DNA from: Gordonia jacobaea
GTDB lineage: Bacteria; Actinomycetota; Actinomycetes; Mycobacteriales; Mycobacteriaceae
Direction: 5' to 3'
DNA length: 64,000 nt
Assembly (NCBI RefSeq): GCF_001186365.1
Contig: NZ_LDTZ01000017.1
Location: 372,001-436,000 of the forward strand
Shown here: one piece after another, positions 27,816-36,349 of the stretch
How the letters are laid out: every line of letters begins with the position of its first letter
How positions within the stretch are numbered: position 1 is the stretch's first letter
The notes under the pieces: model-generated
Seen by the model: the letters and a program-made list of their open reading frames with translations, nothing else
Told to the model about the DNA's origin: nothing
The model's database searches: none
Program-made: the position numbers and the translations under genes

Positions 27816-28084
27816 CGTATGGTCAATTGATATTTCCGTTGCTGCCGGTGGTGTTGCTTCGCGCGCCGAGCTGGACGTTGTTGCGTCCAGGATTGCCGGA
27901 GAGTGGACGTGGGACACTGCAAGCAAAATGGGAGCGCACCGCCTAGCTGGGTCGTGGGGATGTGGTGTTGCTCGTCGAGGGTGCGGTCGGCGAGGAGGCG
28001 TATCGGTGAACGTCCTTGAATAGGGGTCGTCTCGCAACCGTGGTGGTGGTGGTGTGACTGGCAGGCACCAGGCGCTTCGACGCG
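27816..28084. other. Right part of the accessory segment without a confident gene
   Basis: A 44-codon frame starts in ATGA overlap with the preceding stop (27812) and another frame continues for about 75 codons, but neither has a recognisable motif. A GGT/GTG-rich stretch lies at 28041-28056. I call nothing here with confidence. Confidence 0.4.
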
Positions 28085-28142
28085 CCGTCGGGCTCGTAGG
28101 TCACCCCACCATCGGAGCGGGCCCCACGTACCGCGCGGCGGG
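28085..28142. repeat. Right copy of the direct repeat (intact citrate synthase 3' end)
   Basis: This is the last 13-14 codons and stop of the reverse citrate synthase gene plus some 15 bases downstream. It matches the remnant at 26601-26657 at 51 of 58 columns in the same orientation, which is the geometry left by an integration at, or a duplication of, a gene end. Confidence 0.75.
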
Positions 28143-29234
28143 TCGAATGATCTTGCGGCTGTTGGCTTGTTCGAGGATGTTGGCCGACCAGCCGACCGTG
28201 CGGCTCACCGCAAAGGTCGGCGTGAACATCGATCGCGGAATGCCGCAGGCGTCCATCACCACCCCGGCGTAGAACTCGACGTTGGCGTAGCGCGGGTGGT
28301 CGGGGTGGGCTTGCGCGAGTGCCTGGACGATGGCCTGCTCGGCGGCGATCGCGGCGTCGACCGTCGGTCCGCCTAGACCTTGCGCGACCTCGCGCAACAG
28401 CACCGATCGGGGGTCCTCGGTGCGGTAGACGGCGTGCCCGAAACCCATGATTCGACGACGCTGCGCCACCTGCTCGCGCGCCCACGTCAGGGCGTCGCCG
28501 TGTGCGACGATCTCGTCGAGGGAGTCGAGCGCGCGATCCGGGGCGCCTCCGTGCAGCGGACCCGAGAATGCGCCGAGCGCGCCGCACAGAGCTGCGTGGA
28601 CGTCGGCCCCCGTTGACGCGATGACACGCGCGGTGAAGGTCGAGGCGTTGAATCCGTGATCCATGGTCAGGATGAGGTACTGCTCGACGGCGCGGGCGTG
28701 CTCCCGTGATGGCTCGGTGCCGGTGATCAGGTAGAGCCAGTTGGCCGCGACGCCCAGGTCATCTCGGGGCGTGAGCGGCTCCTGACCTGTGCGAATGCGG
28801 TGCAGCGCTGCGAGGATCGTCGGCGTGAGCGCGGTTGCCCGCAGTGCGTCGAAGTGCCGCGTCTGTGCGTCGGAATCCCAGAGGGGCCGGACGCCGAAGG
28901 TGGGCCCGAGTGCCGACATCACCGTGCGCAGGCCGGTCAGGAGTTCACGCTCGCCACCGAGCATCGCCGACGTCGCGAGGATGCCGGAGATCTCGTCGGG
29001 GAGTGTCCGCAACGCTCTGGTCGCTGAGACGAAGGAGTCGAGTCCGGCTTCGTCGGGTAGGTGTCCGTGCACGAACAGGAACCACACCTCGTCGAAGGTC
29101 TTGGTGCGTGCGAGGTCGACGGCCGAGAACTCTCGGTAATGGTAGAAGCCCTCGTCGCCACGGACGTCACCGATTTCGGTGTCGGCGACAACGACATTCG
29201 CGAGGCCCGCGGGCGCGATCAGCACATCAGTCAT
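28101..29234 (-). CDS. citA: Citrate synthase, CitA type
   Basis: 377 residues from the ATG at 29234. Catalytic-region motifs are GPLHGGAPDRAL (His), MGFGHAVYRTEDPR (second His; the usual Arg after it is Ala) and NVEFYAGVVMD, where Glu replaces the Asp found in most citrate synthases. From family knowledge, the mycobacterial CitA (Rv0889c) also has Glu there, which supports the assignment to that branch. The enzyme joins oxaloacetate and acetyl-CoA. It is divergent from a second citrate synthase with a DNA-binding domain, and a palindrome lies between them. Its 3' end is copied at 26.6 kb. Confidence 0.88.
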   Translation of the reverse strand: MTDVLIAPAGLANVVVADTEIGDVRGDEGFYHYREFSAVDLARTKTFDEVWFLFVHGHLPDEAGLDSFVSATRALRTLPDEISGILATSAMLGGERELLTGLRTVMSALGPTFGVRPLWDSDAQTRHFDALRATALTPTILAALHRIRTGQEPLTPRDDLGVAANWLYLITGTEPSREHARAVEQYLILTMDHGFNASTFTARVIASTGADVHAALCGALGAFSGPLHGGAPDRALDSLDEIVAHGDALTWAREQVAQRRRIMGFGHAVYRTEDPRSVLLREVAQGLGGPTVDAAIAAEQAIVQALAQAHPDHPRYANVEFYAGVVMDACGIPRSMFTPTFAVSRTVGWSANILEQANSRKIIRPAARYVGPAPMVG

Positions 29235-29272
29235 GGGTGCAACGATCACCCCTTGGTGCATCGTCGTCAATG

Positions 29273-29285
29273 TTGATTCAATCAA
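29273..29285. promoter_or_regulatory. Palindrome between the divergent citrate synthase genes
   Basis: TTGATTCAATCAA is a perfect palindrome around a central C. It lies in the 54-bp gap between the two start codons, four bases before the GTG of the HTH-fused synthase. The HTH domain of that protein makes autoregulation a testable idea. Confidence 0.5.
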
Positions 29286-29288
29286 TAT

Positions 29289-30518
29289 GTGCAACGCATT
29301 CATCGACGCCGCTGGCCAACACCGGTGCACCATGACGGGCGCGACTACCTGACCACAGAACAGGTCGCAAAGGCGTTGGGCGTCAAGGCATCAACGGTTT
29401 ACGCCTACGTCAGTCGCGGGCGGTTGCAGAGTCAGCGGATCGACGGTGTGTCGGGGAGCGTGTTTCCGGTAGACGAGGTCGAGAAGCTGTTGACCGCAGG
29501 CCGACCACGGCCACCGGCAGGCGTCGTCGAACGTATTCGGACGCAACTGACCTATCTGCACGACGACCGGCTGTACTACCGGGGACACGCCGTCGGCGAC
29601 CTCGCGCGGGACATGTCATTCGAGGAGGTAGCGGCACTGCTGTGGGAGCAACCGTGGCCGACTATCCCGCCGGGTGCGGTCGGCGATGTGCCGGGTCGGG
29701 TCGACGCCGCGCTCGGGCCGGCTGCGCGAGGTCTTGATCGGATACGACTGATCGTCGACCTTCTCGGAGCCGACGATGCGCGCAGGCATCAACTCGATCC
29801 CGCAGCCGTGACCGTCAAGGCGGCGACGATTCTGGAGACGATCGTCGGCGTTGACGTTGTGGACGGTTCCGACGTCGAGGGTCGTGGGTTCGCGGAGCGG
29901 CTCTGGCCCCTTCTGACAGACGACCCCTCGACGCCGGAGCGGGTGCGGATACTCAACGCGGCACTTGTGCTGCTCGCCGATCACGACCTGTCCGCCGGAA
30001 CGATCGCAGCCCGTGTCGCGGCGAGCGCGCGGGGAAGTGTGTACGCCGTGGTCAGCGCGGGTCTTGGTGCATTCGACGGCCCGATGCACGGCGGCGCAAC
30101 GACTTTCGCGTACCGATTTCTCGCAGAGACGCTCGACGATCCGGAATCGGTTGTCGGTGAACGCCTGCGCCTGGGCGAGCGGATTCCGGGTACTGGGCAT
30201 GTGGTTTATCGGCACAGTGATCCGCGCGCGGAGACGTTGACGGAGTTACTGCGGGACGCAGGCGACGGGGACCCGCGCGTGTCGAGCGCGATGTCGAGTG
30301 TGACCAGGGCGCTCGGGTCGTCGACGTTCGTCAACTCCGATTTCGCGTTGGCCGCGCTCGCGCTGAGCTATCGGATGCGCCCCGATGCCGCGGAGACGAT
30401 CTTCGCCGTTGCTCGGATCGTCGGGTGGACCGCGCACGCGCTCGAGGAGTACGGCGAGAAGCGGCTGCGGTTCCGGCCCGAGGGGGTGTACACGGGCGTG
30501 CGGCCGGTGGGGGTGTGA
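29289..30518 (+). CDS. Citrate/methylcitrate synthase-like protein with N-terminal HTH domain
   Basis: 409 residues if the GTG at 29289 is used; a GTG at 29325 is an alternative start. Residues about 18-72 form a MerR/excisionase-like helix-turn-helix (DYLTTEQVAKALGVKASTVY). The rest is a citrate synthase fold with LTYLHDDRLYYRGHAVGDLA, FDGPMHGGATTF (His), GTGHVVYRHSDPR (His) and FVNSDFALAALAL (Asp), so catalytic residues are kept. Such HTH fusions are known in actinobacterial genomes, but whether they bind DNA is not established. The gene is followed by CTCGATCAGCGG repeats. Confidence 0.85.
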   Translation: MQRIHRRRWPTPVHHDGRDYLTTEQVAKALGVKASTVYAYVSRGRLQSQRIDGVSGSVFPVDEVEKLLTAGRPRPPAGVVERIRTQLTYLHDDRLYYRGHAVGDLARDMSFEEVAALLWEQPWPTIPPGAVGDVPGRVDAALGPAARGLDRIRLIVDLLGADDARRHQLDPAAVTVKAATILETIVGVDVVDGSDVEGRGFAERLWPLLTDDPSTPERVRILNAALVLLADHDLSAGTIAARVAASARGSVYAVVSAGLGAFDGPMHGGATTFAYRFLAETLDDPESVVGERLRLGERIPGTGHVVYRHSDPRAETLTELLRDAGDGDPRVSSAMSSVTRALGSSTFVNSDFALAALALSYRMRPDAAETIFAVARIVGWTAHALEEYGEKRLRFRPEGVYTGVRPVGV

Positions 30519-30620
30519 TCTCGACAGGCTCGATCAGCGGGGCGGGGCTCGATCAGCGGGGCGGGGCTCGATCAGCGGGGCGGGGCTCGATCAGCGGAGG
30601 AGGCTCGTTCGGTGGGGTGA
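30519..30620. repeat. Tandem CTCGATCAGCGG repeats between convergent genes
   Basis: A 19-base unit GCTCGATCAGCGGGGCGGG occurs about three times, after an opening TCTCGACAGGCTCGATCAGCGG and before a degenerate last unit. It fills the gap between the forward HTH-citrate synthase and the reverse methyltransferase, and the last unit provides that gene's stop codon. Related arrays lie at 46893-47040 and 59788-59900. Confidence 0.85.
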
Positions 30621-31397
30621 TCAGCGGGGCAGGTAGGCCACGGCGAAGGTGCGGCGGTAGGGGAGCACCGTGCCCCAGTCGCGGGCGGGGTAGGCCGCGC
30701 GGAGTCGGTGCTTGAGTTGTTCGCTGAACTCGTCACGCAGTTCGTCGGGAAGCGCTTCGAGGAAGGGGCGCGCACCGGTGCCGGAGATCCAGTCGAAGAC
30801 CGGGTCGTCGCCCTTGTCCTTGAGTATGTGCAGATACGTCGACTCCCACGCGTTGACCTCGTAGCCGCGCTCGGCGAAGAAGTTCAGGTAAAAATCGGGC
30901 TCGAGCCAGGGGAGTCTGCGGACGTCGCCGAGGTACTGCGCGTACGGCTCCTCTTCGGCGAGCTCGTTGAGGCTGCGATAGGTGGCGGCACCGGTGTTGT
31001 TGGGAACCTGGATTGCGAAGGCGCCACCGTCGTTGAGGTGGGGCAGTAGCCGCTCGATTGCGACTTCCTGATCGGGGACCCACTGGAACACCGCGTTCGA
31101 CAAGAACAGGTCGACGGGTTCGGGAGGTGTCCACTCGGTGAGGTCGGCGACGTCGTAGTTGGCCAGCCCGTCCATGTTCTCGCGGATGGCCTCGGCGATC
31201 ATCTCTGTCGAGGCGTCGATTCCGAGGACCAGGGCTTCGGGCCAGCGTTCGCGTAGGTGCTTGGTGTGCTGCCCAGGCCCGCATCCGAGGTCGACGATGG
31301 TCGACGGATTGGTCGGCACCTCGGCGATCAGATCGAGGAAGGGGCGGGCACGAGCGTCGGAGAATTGTAGGTATCGACTCGGATCCCAGACCGGCAT
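30621..31397 (-). CDS. tam: Trans-aconitate 2-methyltransferase
   Basis: 258 residues from the ATG at 31397. It has the Tam hallmarks: [20 protein letters not shown] at the start, the SAM motif [14 protein letters not shown], and [14 protein letters not shown]. The enzyme methylates trans-aconitate, a spontaneous isomer of cis-aconitate that inhibits aconitase. Its place beside two citrate synthases fits that role. It is divergent from RNase HI with only 12 bases between start codons. Its stop codon lies inside the repeat tract. Confidence 0.88.
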   Translation of the reverse strand: MPVWDPSRYLQFSDARARPFLDLIAEVPTNPSTIVDLGCGPGQHTKHLRERWPEALVLGIDASTEMIAEAIRENMDGLANYDVADLTEWTPPEPVDLFLSNAVFQWVPDQEVAIERLLPHLNDGGAFAIQVPNNTGAATYRSLNELAEEEPYAQYLGDVRRLPWLEPDFYLNFFAERGYEVNAWESTYLHILKDKGDDPVFDWISGTGARPFLEALPDELRDEFSEQLKHRLRAAYPARDWGTVLPYRRTFAVAYLPR

Positions 31398-31409
31398 GCA
31401 ACCAACTCT

Positions 31410-31955
31410 ATGCAATTCACAGCGATCATGGCAGTGGGTAACCTGGGAGGAGTGTCAGAGACTCTCGTGAACGATGGTGACAACGCACTGGTGACGGCCG
31501 CATCGGCTGCCGCGGACGTCGTCGAAATTTCTACCGATGGCGCCTGCCTGGGGAATCCCGGGCCGGGCGGATGGGGTGCGGTTCTGCGATACCGCGGTCA
31601 TGAGAAGGAAATCTCCGGCGCTGAACCCGATACCACCAACAACAAGATGGAATTGACGGCAGCGATCGAGGGACTCGCGGCACTGACCAAGCCGTCGAAG
31701 GTGATCCTCTACACCGACTCGAGTTACGTGCGAAACGGCATCACCAAGTGGGTGAGTGGCTGGCAGCGCAACGGCTGGAAAACAGCAGACAAGAAGCCCG
31801 TGAAGAATGCGGACCTGTGGCGCCGCCTCATCGAGGAGGAGAAGGTGCACGAGGTGACCTGGAAATGGGTGAAAGGTCATGCGGGAGACCACTACAACGA
31901 GATCGCCGACACGCTCGCAACATCAGCCGCAAAGAAACTCGCTGGGCGTGAGTGA
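31410..31955 (+). CDS. rnhA: Ribonuclease HI
   Basis: Up to 181 residues; starts at 31410 (ATG), 31428 (ATG) or a downstream GTG near 31452 are possible. [23 protein letters not shown] starts the catalytic core with the first Asp. [13 protein letters not shown] gives the Glu, [11 protein letters not shown] the second Asp, and [12 protein letters not shown] the last. So the DEDD set is complete. The enzyme removes RNA from RNA-DNA hybrids. It overlaps the next gene (TGATG). Confidence 0.92.
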   Translation: MQFTAIMAVGNLGGVSETLVNDGDNALVTAASAAADVVEISTDGACLGNPGPGGWGAVLRYRGHEKEISGAEPDTTNNKMELTAAIEGLAALTKPSKVILYTDSSYVRNGITKWVSGWQRNGWKTADKKPVKNADLWRRLIEEEKVHEVTWKWVKGHAGDHYNEIADTLATSAAKKLAGRE

Positions 31956-32890
31956 TGAGTTCGGCCGCCTCGCATACTGATTCGACGATCTCGGTCGCCG
32001 TCCTCCCCGAGCGCGATCAATACATCACCGCGGCCCTCGACGACGCCGACGCGACGCAGACCGACCTCGACGCCGCCCGGGTCCTGATCTGGTTGGGAGG
32101 CGCGGCGGGATTCCCCGATCTCCCCGACACCGTCGAATGGGTGGCGCTGAAGACGGCGGGGATCGAAGAGTTCGTCGCCGCGGGTGTTCTCGACGACAAG
32201 CGCGTGTGGACGAATGCGTCCGGCTTCTATGCAGAGAATGTCGCCGAGCACGCACTCGCGCTCTTGCTGGCCGGTCTTCGGCAGATCAACACGTCGGTGC
32301 GGTGGGGCTGGGACAAAGACCATATTGACCCCGCGGTGCGCACACTGCGCGGGGCGACCGTGGCGATCATCGGTGCGGGCGGCATCGCGAGATCGCTGAT
32401 CCCACGTCTGAAGGCCTGTGGCGCTTCGGTTCTCGCGGTCAATCATTCGGGACGCGAGGTCGACGGCGCCGAGCGCACGTTGCCGTCGTCGCGGATGGAC
32501 GAGGTGTGGTCGTCGTGCGATCACGTGGTCCTGGCCGCCCCGTCGACTCCCGAAACCCATCACCTGATCAACGGAAAGGTGTTGGCGCAGTTGCCTTCCC
32601 ATGCGTGGGTGGTCAACATCGCACGCGGACCTCTCGTCGACCAACAGGCGCTGTACTGGGCGCTCAAGGGGCATGAGATCGCGGGCGCTGCACTCGACGT
32701 GACCGATCCCGAACCGCCCGCGCGAAACGATCCGCTGTGGTCGCTATCGAACGTGATCATCACACCGCACATCGCCAACCCATCGTCGGGTCTCACCCGC
32801 GAGCTCGCGCCGTGGATCGCGGAGAACATCCGTCGGTTCCGCGCAGGAGACGATCTCGTGTCGACCGTGGCGGCTGGTCGCGATTACTGA
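31955..32890 (+). CDS. D-isomer-specific 2-hydroxyacid dehydrogenase
   Basis: 311 residues from the ATG that overlaps the RNase HI stop. The NAD domain motif is VAIIGAGGIARSLIPRL, the substrate Arg lies in VNIARGPLVDQQAL, and the catalytic His in NVIITPHIANPS. These enzymes reduce 2-oxoacids such as glyoxylate, hydroxypyruvate or 2-ketogluconate. The following gluconokinase remnant makes a link with gluconate or 2-ketogluconate use conceivable but unproven. Its last codons overlap the start region of that pseudogene. Confidence 0.87.
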   Translation: MSSAASHTDSTISVAVLPERDQYITAALDDADATQTDLDAARVLIWLGGAAGFPDLPDTVEWVALKTAGIEEFVAAGVLDDKRVWTNASGFYAENVAEHALALLLAGLRQINTSVRWGWDKDHIDPAVRTLRGATVAIIGAGGIARSLIPRLKACGASVLAVNHSGREVDGAERTLPSSRMDEVWSSCDHVVLAAPSTPETHHLINGKVLAQLPSHAWVVNIARGPLVDQQALYWALKGHEIAGAALDVTDPEPPARNDPLWSLSNVIITPHIANPSSGLTRELAPWIAENIRRFRAGDDLVSTVAAGRDY

Positions 32891-33367
32891 GTCCCCCATC
32901 GTCGTCTGTGGTGTGTCGGGGTGCGGGAAGAGCACTGTCGGTCTGGCGCTCGCTTCGCGTCTGGCGGTGCCGTGCCGTTTGTCGATGCCGACGATCTGCA
33001 CCCCGCCGCCAACATCGCGAAGATGGCTGCGGGACATCCACTCACCGACGCCGATCGGCTGCCCTGGCTCGATGTGGTCGGTACCTGGCTCTCCGAGCAC
33101 GACGACGGCGTGGCCGCCTGTTCGGCGTTGCGTCGCGCCTATCGGGATCGACTGCGCGGCAAGGCTCCCGGGGTGTTCTTCGTGATGCTCGCCCTCGACC
33201 ATGACGCCGCACTGGCACGCGTGCGCGGGCGGCGTGATCACTTCATGCCTGCCGCGCTCGTCGACTCGCAGTTCGCCGCACTCGAACCACTCGGACCCGA
33301 CGAGCGGGGAATGACCGTCGACGCCACGCTGCCGCTCGACGTGATCATCGATCAGGTCTTGCGTTAG
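32883..33367 (+). pseudogene. Gluconokinase pseudogene with a 5-bp duplication frameshift
   Basis: Two frames together give a complete gluconokinase. Frame one reads TESPIVVCGVSGCGKSTVG (P-loop) and ends in LAVPC; frame two continues with VPFVDADDLHPAANIAKM, then HPLTDADRLPWLD and HFMPAALVDSQFAALEPL. At 32967-32976 the pentamer GTGCC is repeated in tandem; removing one copy restores RLAVPFVDADD in one frame. No ATG, GTG or TTG is in frame before the P-loop: the codon before TESP is ATT, where an ATG is expected. So both start and frame look broken. A sequencing error could explain the frameshift but not easily both lesions. Confidence 0.8.
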
Positions 33368-33396
33368 AGCGCGCTCAAAGGCCTAGCGTTGTTGTC

Positions 33397-33864
33397 ATGA
33401 GCACAGATCACCTCATGAGCAGGGCGTTGGCCACGTTGAACGAACTCGACGGTCCGCTGTCGGTCGAGGTCATCCACCGCCTGGTCGAAGCCGACGAGAT
33501 CGACGAGCCGCTGACCATTGCCCAGACGGCGGAGATGCTCGACGTCTCGGCGCACACACTGCGGTACTACGAGCGGATCGGACTTGTCTCCGTGCCCCGC
33601 GATGCGTCGGGAAACCGGCGCTACGACGCCGACGCCGTGCGGAGACTGGTCTTCCTGACACGAATGAGGCTGTCGGGCATGGCCATTCGTGACCTCCAGC
33701 ACTACGTCGAACTGGTCGACGAGGGCGAAGACACCGTCCCGGAGCGGCTCGAGATGTTGCTGGAGCACCGCGACACGATTCGACGGCAGATCTCAGAACT
33801 CACGCTCTCGTTGGCAGCAACCGAATACAAGATCGCCACCTACGGCGGAAGGACACAGCCATGA
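33397..33864 (+). CDS. MerR-family regulator
   Basis: 155 residues. The MerR DNA-binding domain spans about 47-115: [26 protein letters not shown] and [21 protein letters not shown] long dimer helix follows ([18 protein letters not shown]), without Cys ligands, so it is not a metal sensor. The extra N-terminal 40 residues are unusual for the family. The next gene overlaps by four bases (ATGA), so it probably regulates its own aldo/keto reductase operon. Confidence 0.88.
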   Translation: MSTDHLMSRALATLNELDGPLSVEVIHRLVEADEIDEPLTIAQTAEMLDVSAHTLRYYERIGLVSVPRDASGNRRYDADAVRRLVFLTRMRLSGMAIRDLQHYVELVDEGEDTVPERLEMLLEHRDTIRRQISELTLSLAATEYKIATYGGRTQP

Positions 33865-34862
33865 CCGCATCAACAGACCCGACAACCGCGAACCGCAGGC
33901 GCATCGGCTCCCTCGAGGTCTCACCGCTCGGATTGGGTTGTATGGGAATGAGTTTCGCGTACGGCGAGGCCGACCAGGACGAAGCGAGGTCGACGCTGCA
34001 TCACGCTCTCGACGTCGGGGTCAACCTGCTCGACACCGCAGACGTATACGGTGCGGGAGCCAACGAAGAACTTCTCGCGGCAGTTCTGGCCGACCGCAGA
34101 GACGACGTGGTGCTCGCGACCAAGTTCGGCATTGTGCTCGATCCCGAAACCGGTTATCCCAACGGCGAAGTCGACGGTTCGCCGGAGTATGTGCGGTCGG
34201 CGGTCGACGCCTCGCTGCGACGTCTCGGCGTCGACACCATCGACCTCTACTACCTGCATCGTGTCGACCCGAAGCTGCCTATCGAGGAGACTGTCGGGGC
34301 GATGGCAGAGTTGGTGACCGCGGGCAAGGTGCGCGAGCTCGGCATCAGCGAGGCCAACGCCGACACCCTGCGCCGCGCAGCAGCTGTGCATCCCATCGCC
34401 GCGCTGCAATCGGAGTGGTCGCTGTTCAGCCGCGACGTCGAATCGTCGGATGTTGTCGCCGCACGCGAACTCGGCGTCACGATGGTGCCCTACAGTCCGC
34501 TCGGCCGTGGCATGTTGACGGGATCTGCTGCGGCAGTGCAGGTTTCCGACGACGACTTCCGTTCTACACTCCCGCGGTGGCAGGCCGAGAACCTCGACCA
34601 CAACCTGGCCCTGGTCGATGAGATCCGCACCGTGGCAACCGAGGTCGACGCCACGCCGGGTCAGGTCGCGTTGGCGTGGCTGCTGGCTCAGGGTGCCGAC
34701 GTCGTGCCGATCCCCGGCACCAAGCGCACTCGCTACCTCGACGAGAACCTCGGCGCGCTGTCGGTGGAATTGAGTTCAGATCAGCTCGAGCGATTGTCGA
34801 CGCTGCGCCCCGCGGGCGACCGCTACCCCGACATGGACTGGGTGGCGGGCAGGTCGTCGTAG
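33861..34862 (+). CDS. Aldo/keto reductase
   Basis: 333 residues of the AKR13-like group: [30 protein letters not shown] with Asp and Tyr of the catalytic tetrad, VVLATKFG with the Lys, and [10 protein letters not shown] with the His. [24 protein letters not shown] is the NADPH-binding end. The enzyme reduces aldehydes or ketones. It is coupled to the MerR gene by an ATGA overlap, which fits a stress-inducible detoxification pair. Confidence 0.9.
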   Translation: MTASTDPTTANRRRIGSLEVSPLGLGCMGMSFAYGEADQDEARSTLHHALDVGVNLLDTADVYGAGANEELLAAVLADRRDDVVLATKFGIVLDPETGYPNGEVDGSPEYVRSAVDASLRRLGVDTIDLYYLHRVDPKLPIEETVGAMAELVTAGKVRELGISEANADTLRRAAAVHPIAALQSEWSLFSRDVESSDVVAARELGVTMVPYSPLGRGMLTGSAAAVQVSDDDFRSTLPRWQAENLDHNLALVDEIRTVATEVDATPGQVALAWLLAQGADVVPIPGTKRTRYLDENLGALSVELSSDQLERLSTLRPAGDRYPDMDWVAGRSS

Positions 34863-34889
34863 TCCGCGCAGCACTCCTGTGTGTGAAAA

Positions 34890-34907
34890 TCTAGAACGTG
34901 TTGCAGT
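34890..34907. promoter_or_regulatory. KstR-like steroid-regulon box
   Basis: The 18 bases contain TAGAACGTGTTGCA, which fits the KstR consensus TnnAACnnGTTnnA at every fixed position, and match 15 of 18 bases of the near-perfect box at 61381-61398. It ends 21 bases before the GTG of the SDR gene. Confidence 0.6.
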
Positions 34908-34928
34908 TCTGTGGCATTGTCGGGAGTC

Positions 34929-35720
34929 GTGATCCTGGACAGATTCCGACTCGACGACACCGTCGCGGTCATCACGGGCGCGGGGCGCGGACTCGGAGCG
35001 GCGATCGCTGTCGCTTACGCCGAGGCGGGCGCCGACGCGGTGATCTCAGCGCGCAGCGAAAGTGAACTGGAGAAGGTGGCCGCCGAGGTCGCCGACCGGG
35101 GCAGGCGTGCGCGCGTCGTCGTCGCCGACCTCTCCGATCCCGACGCTGCGGCAGCCCTCGCGCAGACCGCCGTCGACGCGTTCGGACGGCTCGACACCGT
35201 CGTGAACAACGTCGGCGGCGCGATGCCACGTCCGCTGCTCGACACCTCGCCGAAGAATCTGAGCGACGCCTTCGGTTTCAACGTCGCGAATGCTCATGCG
35301 CTGGTAACGGCCGCGGTTCCGCTGGTGTTGGAGACGGCCGGCTCGGGCTCGATCATCAACATCACTTCTGCGATGGGGCGGCTACCCGGCCGTGCATACG
35401 CGGCGTACGGGACGGCCAAGGCCGCGCTCGCGCACTACACGCGGCTCGCGGCGATGGATCTCAACCCGCGTATCCGGGTCAACGCCATCGCGCCTGGGGC
35501 GATCCTGACGTCGGCCCTCGATATCGTGGCGGCCGACGACACGATGCGGACGGCAATCGAGAACTCGACTCCGATGCACCGTCTCGGCGAGCCCGAGGAC
35601 ATCGCTGCTGCGGCCGTCTACCTCGCGTCGCCCGCCGGTGCCTACGTGACCGGAAAGGTGCTTGAGGTCGACGGCGGTATCATCGCTCCGAACCTCGATC
35701 TCCCGATCCCCGATATGTAG
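34929..35720 (+). CDS. Short-chain dehydrogenase/reductase, probably steroid-linked
   Basis: 263 residues from the GTG at 34929 (an upstream GTG at 34911 is less likely). TGAGRGLG at about 16-23 is the cofactor motif, VVNNVGG the NNAG equivalent, ITSAMG holds the Ser, and [11 protein letters not shown] the Tyr/Lys pair. The C-terminus ends in [11 protein letters not shown]. The KstR-like box directly upstream suggests a place in cholesterol or steroid side-chain breakdown, which is inference. It converges with the YdeI-like gene 12 bases away. Confidence 0.85.
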   Translation: MILDRFRLDDTVAVITGAGRGLGAAIAVAYAEAGADAVISARSESELEKVAAEVADRGRRARVVVADLSDPDAAAALAQTAVDAFGRLDTVVNNVGGAMPRPLLDTSPKNLSDAFGFNVANAHALVTAAVPLVLETAGSGSIINITSAMGRLPGRAYAAYGTAKAALAHYTRLAAMDLNPRIRVNAIAPGAILTSALDIVAADDTMRTAIENSTPMHRLGEPEDIAAAAVYLASPAGAYVTGKVLEVDGGIIAPNLDLPIPDM

Positions 35721-35732
35721 GACGGGTTCTCC

Positions 35733-36305
35733 TTACGACGGCCGTTCGTTGCGGGACGCGCGCTCGACGATGGTCGCGATGCGCGTGGACTTGGTCTCGG
35801 GTTTGCGGGCCATCGCGATCTGGGTGAGCGCGAGCTTCCGCGCACTCGGCGGAAACGCGTCCCAGTGCTCGCGCGCCTGCGGCGTCGCGTCGAGTGCCGC
35901 GGTCAGCTCGGGGTGCTCAACACCCGCCTCTGCGTCGTCGAGGAGATTCCAGAGACCGCGCGCCTTGGCGTCGTCGATCACGGCCTGGCCGGCCGGTTGC
36001 ATGCGGCCGGCGGCGAGGAGTTCGGTGACGCGCTTCTTGTTTGACGCCGACCACGCGCTGGTGCGGCCGCGGCGAGTGAACCACATTCCGCGACGCTGCT
36101 CGTCGAGTGTGCGGGTGTGTCCGTCGATCCACCCCCAGCACAGCGCCTCGCGGACGGTTTCGTCGTAGTCGAGGGCGACGCGGCCGGAGTCCTTGCGCCA
36201 GAACACCAACCAGATTCCCGACGACGAATCGTGGTTGTCTGCGAGCCAGTTCCGCCAGTCGTCGATGGTGTCGAAGACGTGCGTAGGGGCGTCCGCTTTG
36301 GCCAT
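35733..36305 (-). CDS. YdeI/OmpD-associated family protein
   Basis: 190 residues with the YdeI pattern: WRNWLADNHDSSSGIWLVFWRKDSG, EALCWGWIDGHTRTLDEQRR, and WSASNKKRVTELLAAGRMQPAG. The family is named from enterobacterial YdeI and includes bacteriocin-protection proteins; the molecular role is unknown. It is divergent from the next gene with a 44-bp spacer. Confidence 0.82.
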   Translation of the reverse strand: MAKADAPTHVFDTIDDWRNWLADNHDSSSGIWLVFWRKDSGRVALDYDETVREALCWGWIDGHTRTLDEQRRGMWFTRRGRTSAWSASNKKRVTELLAAGRMQPAGQAVIDDAKARGLWNLLDDAEAGVEHPELTAALDATPQAREHWDAFPPSARKLALTQIAMARKPETKSTRIATIVERASRNERPS

Positions 36306-36349
36306 GTCGACACAGTAGTCGCGGCCGCTGACGTGGGTACTGTTGTCTC

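Noticed and set aside
30519..30620. CRISPR-like tandem array
   Set aside because: Units are contiguous, without unique spacers, and no cas genes are near.
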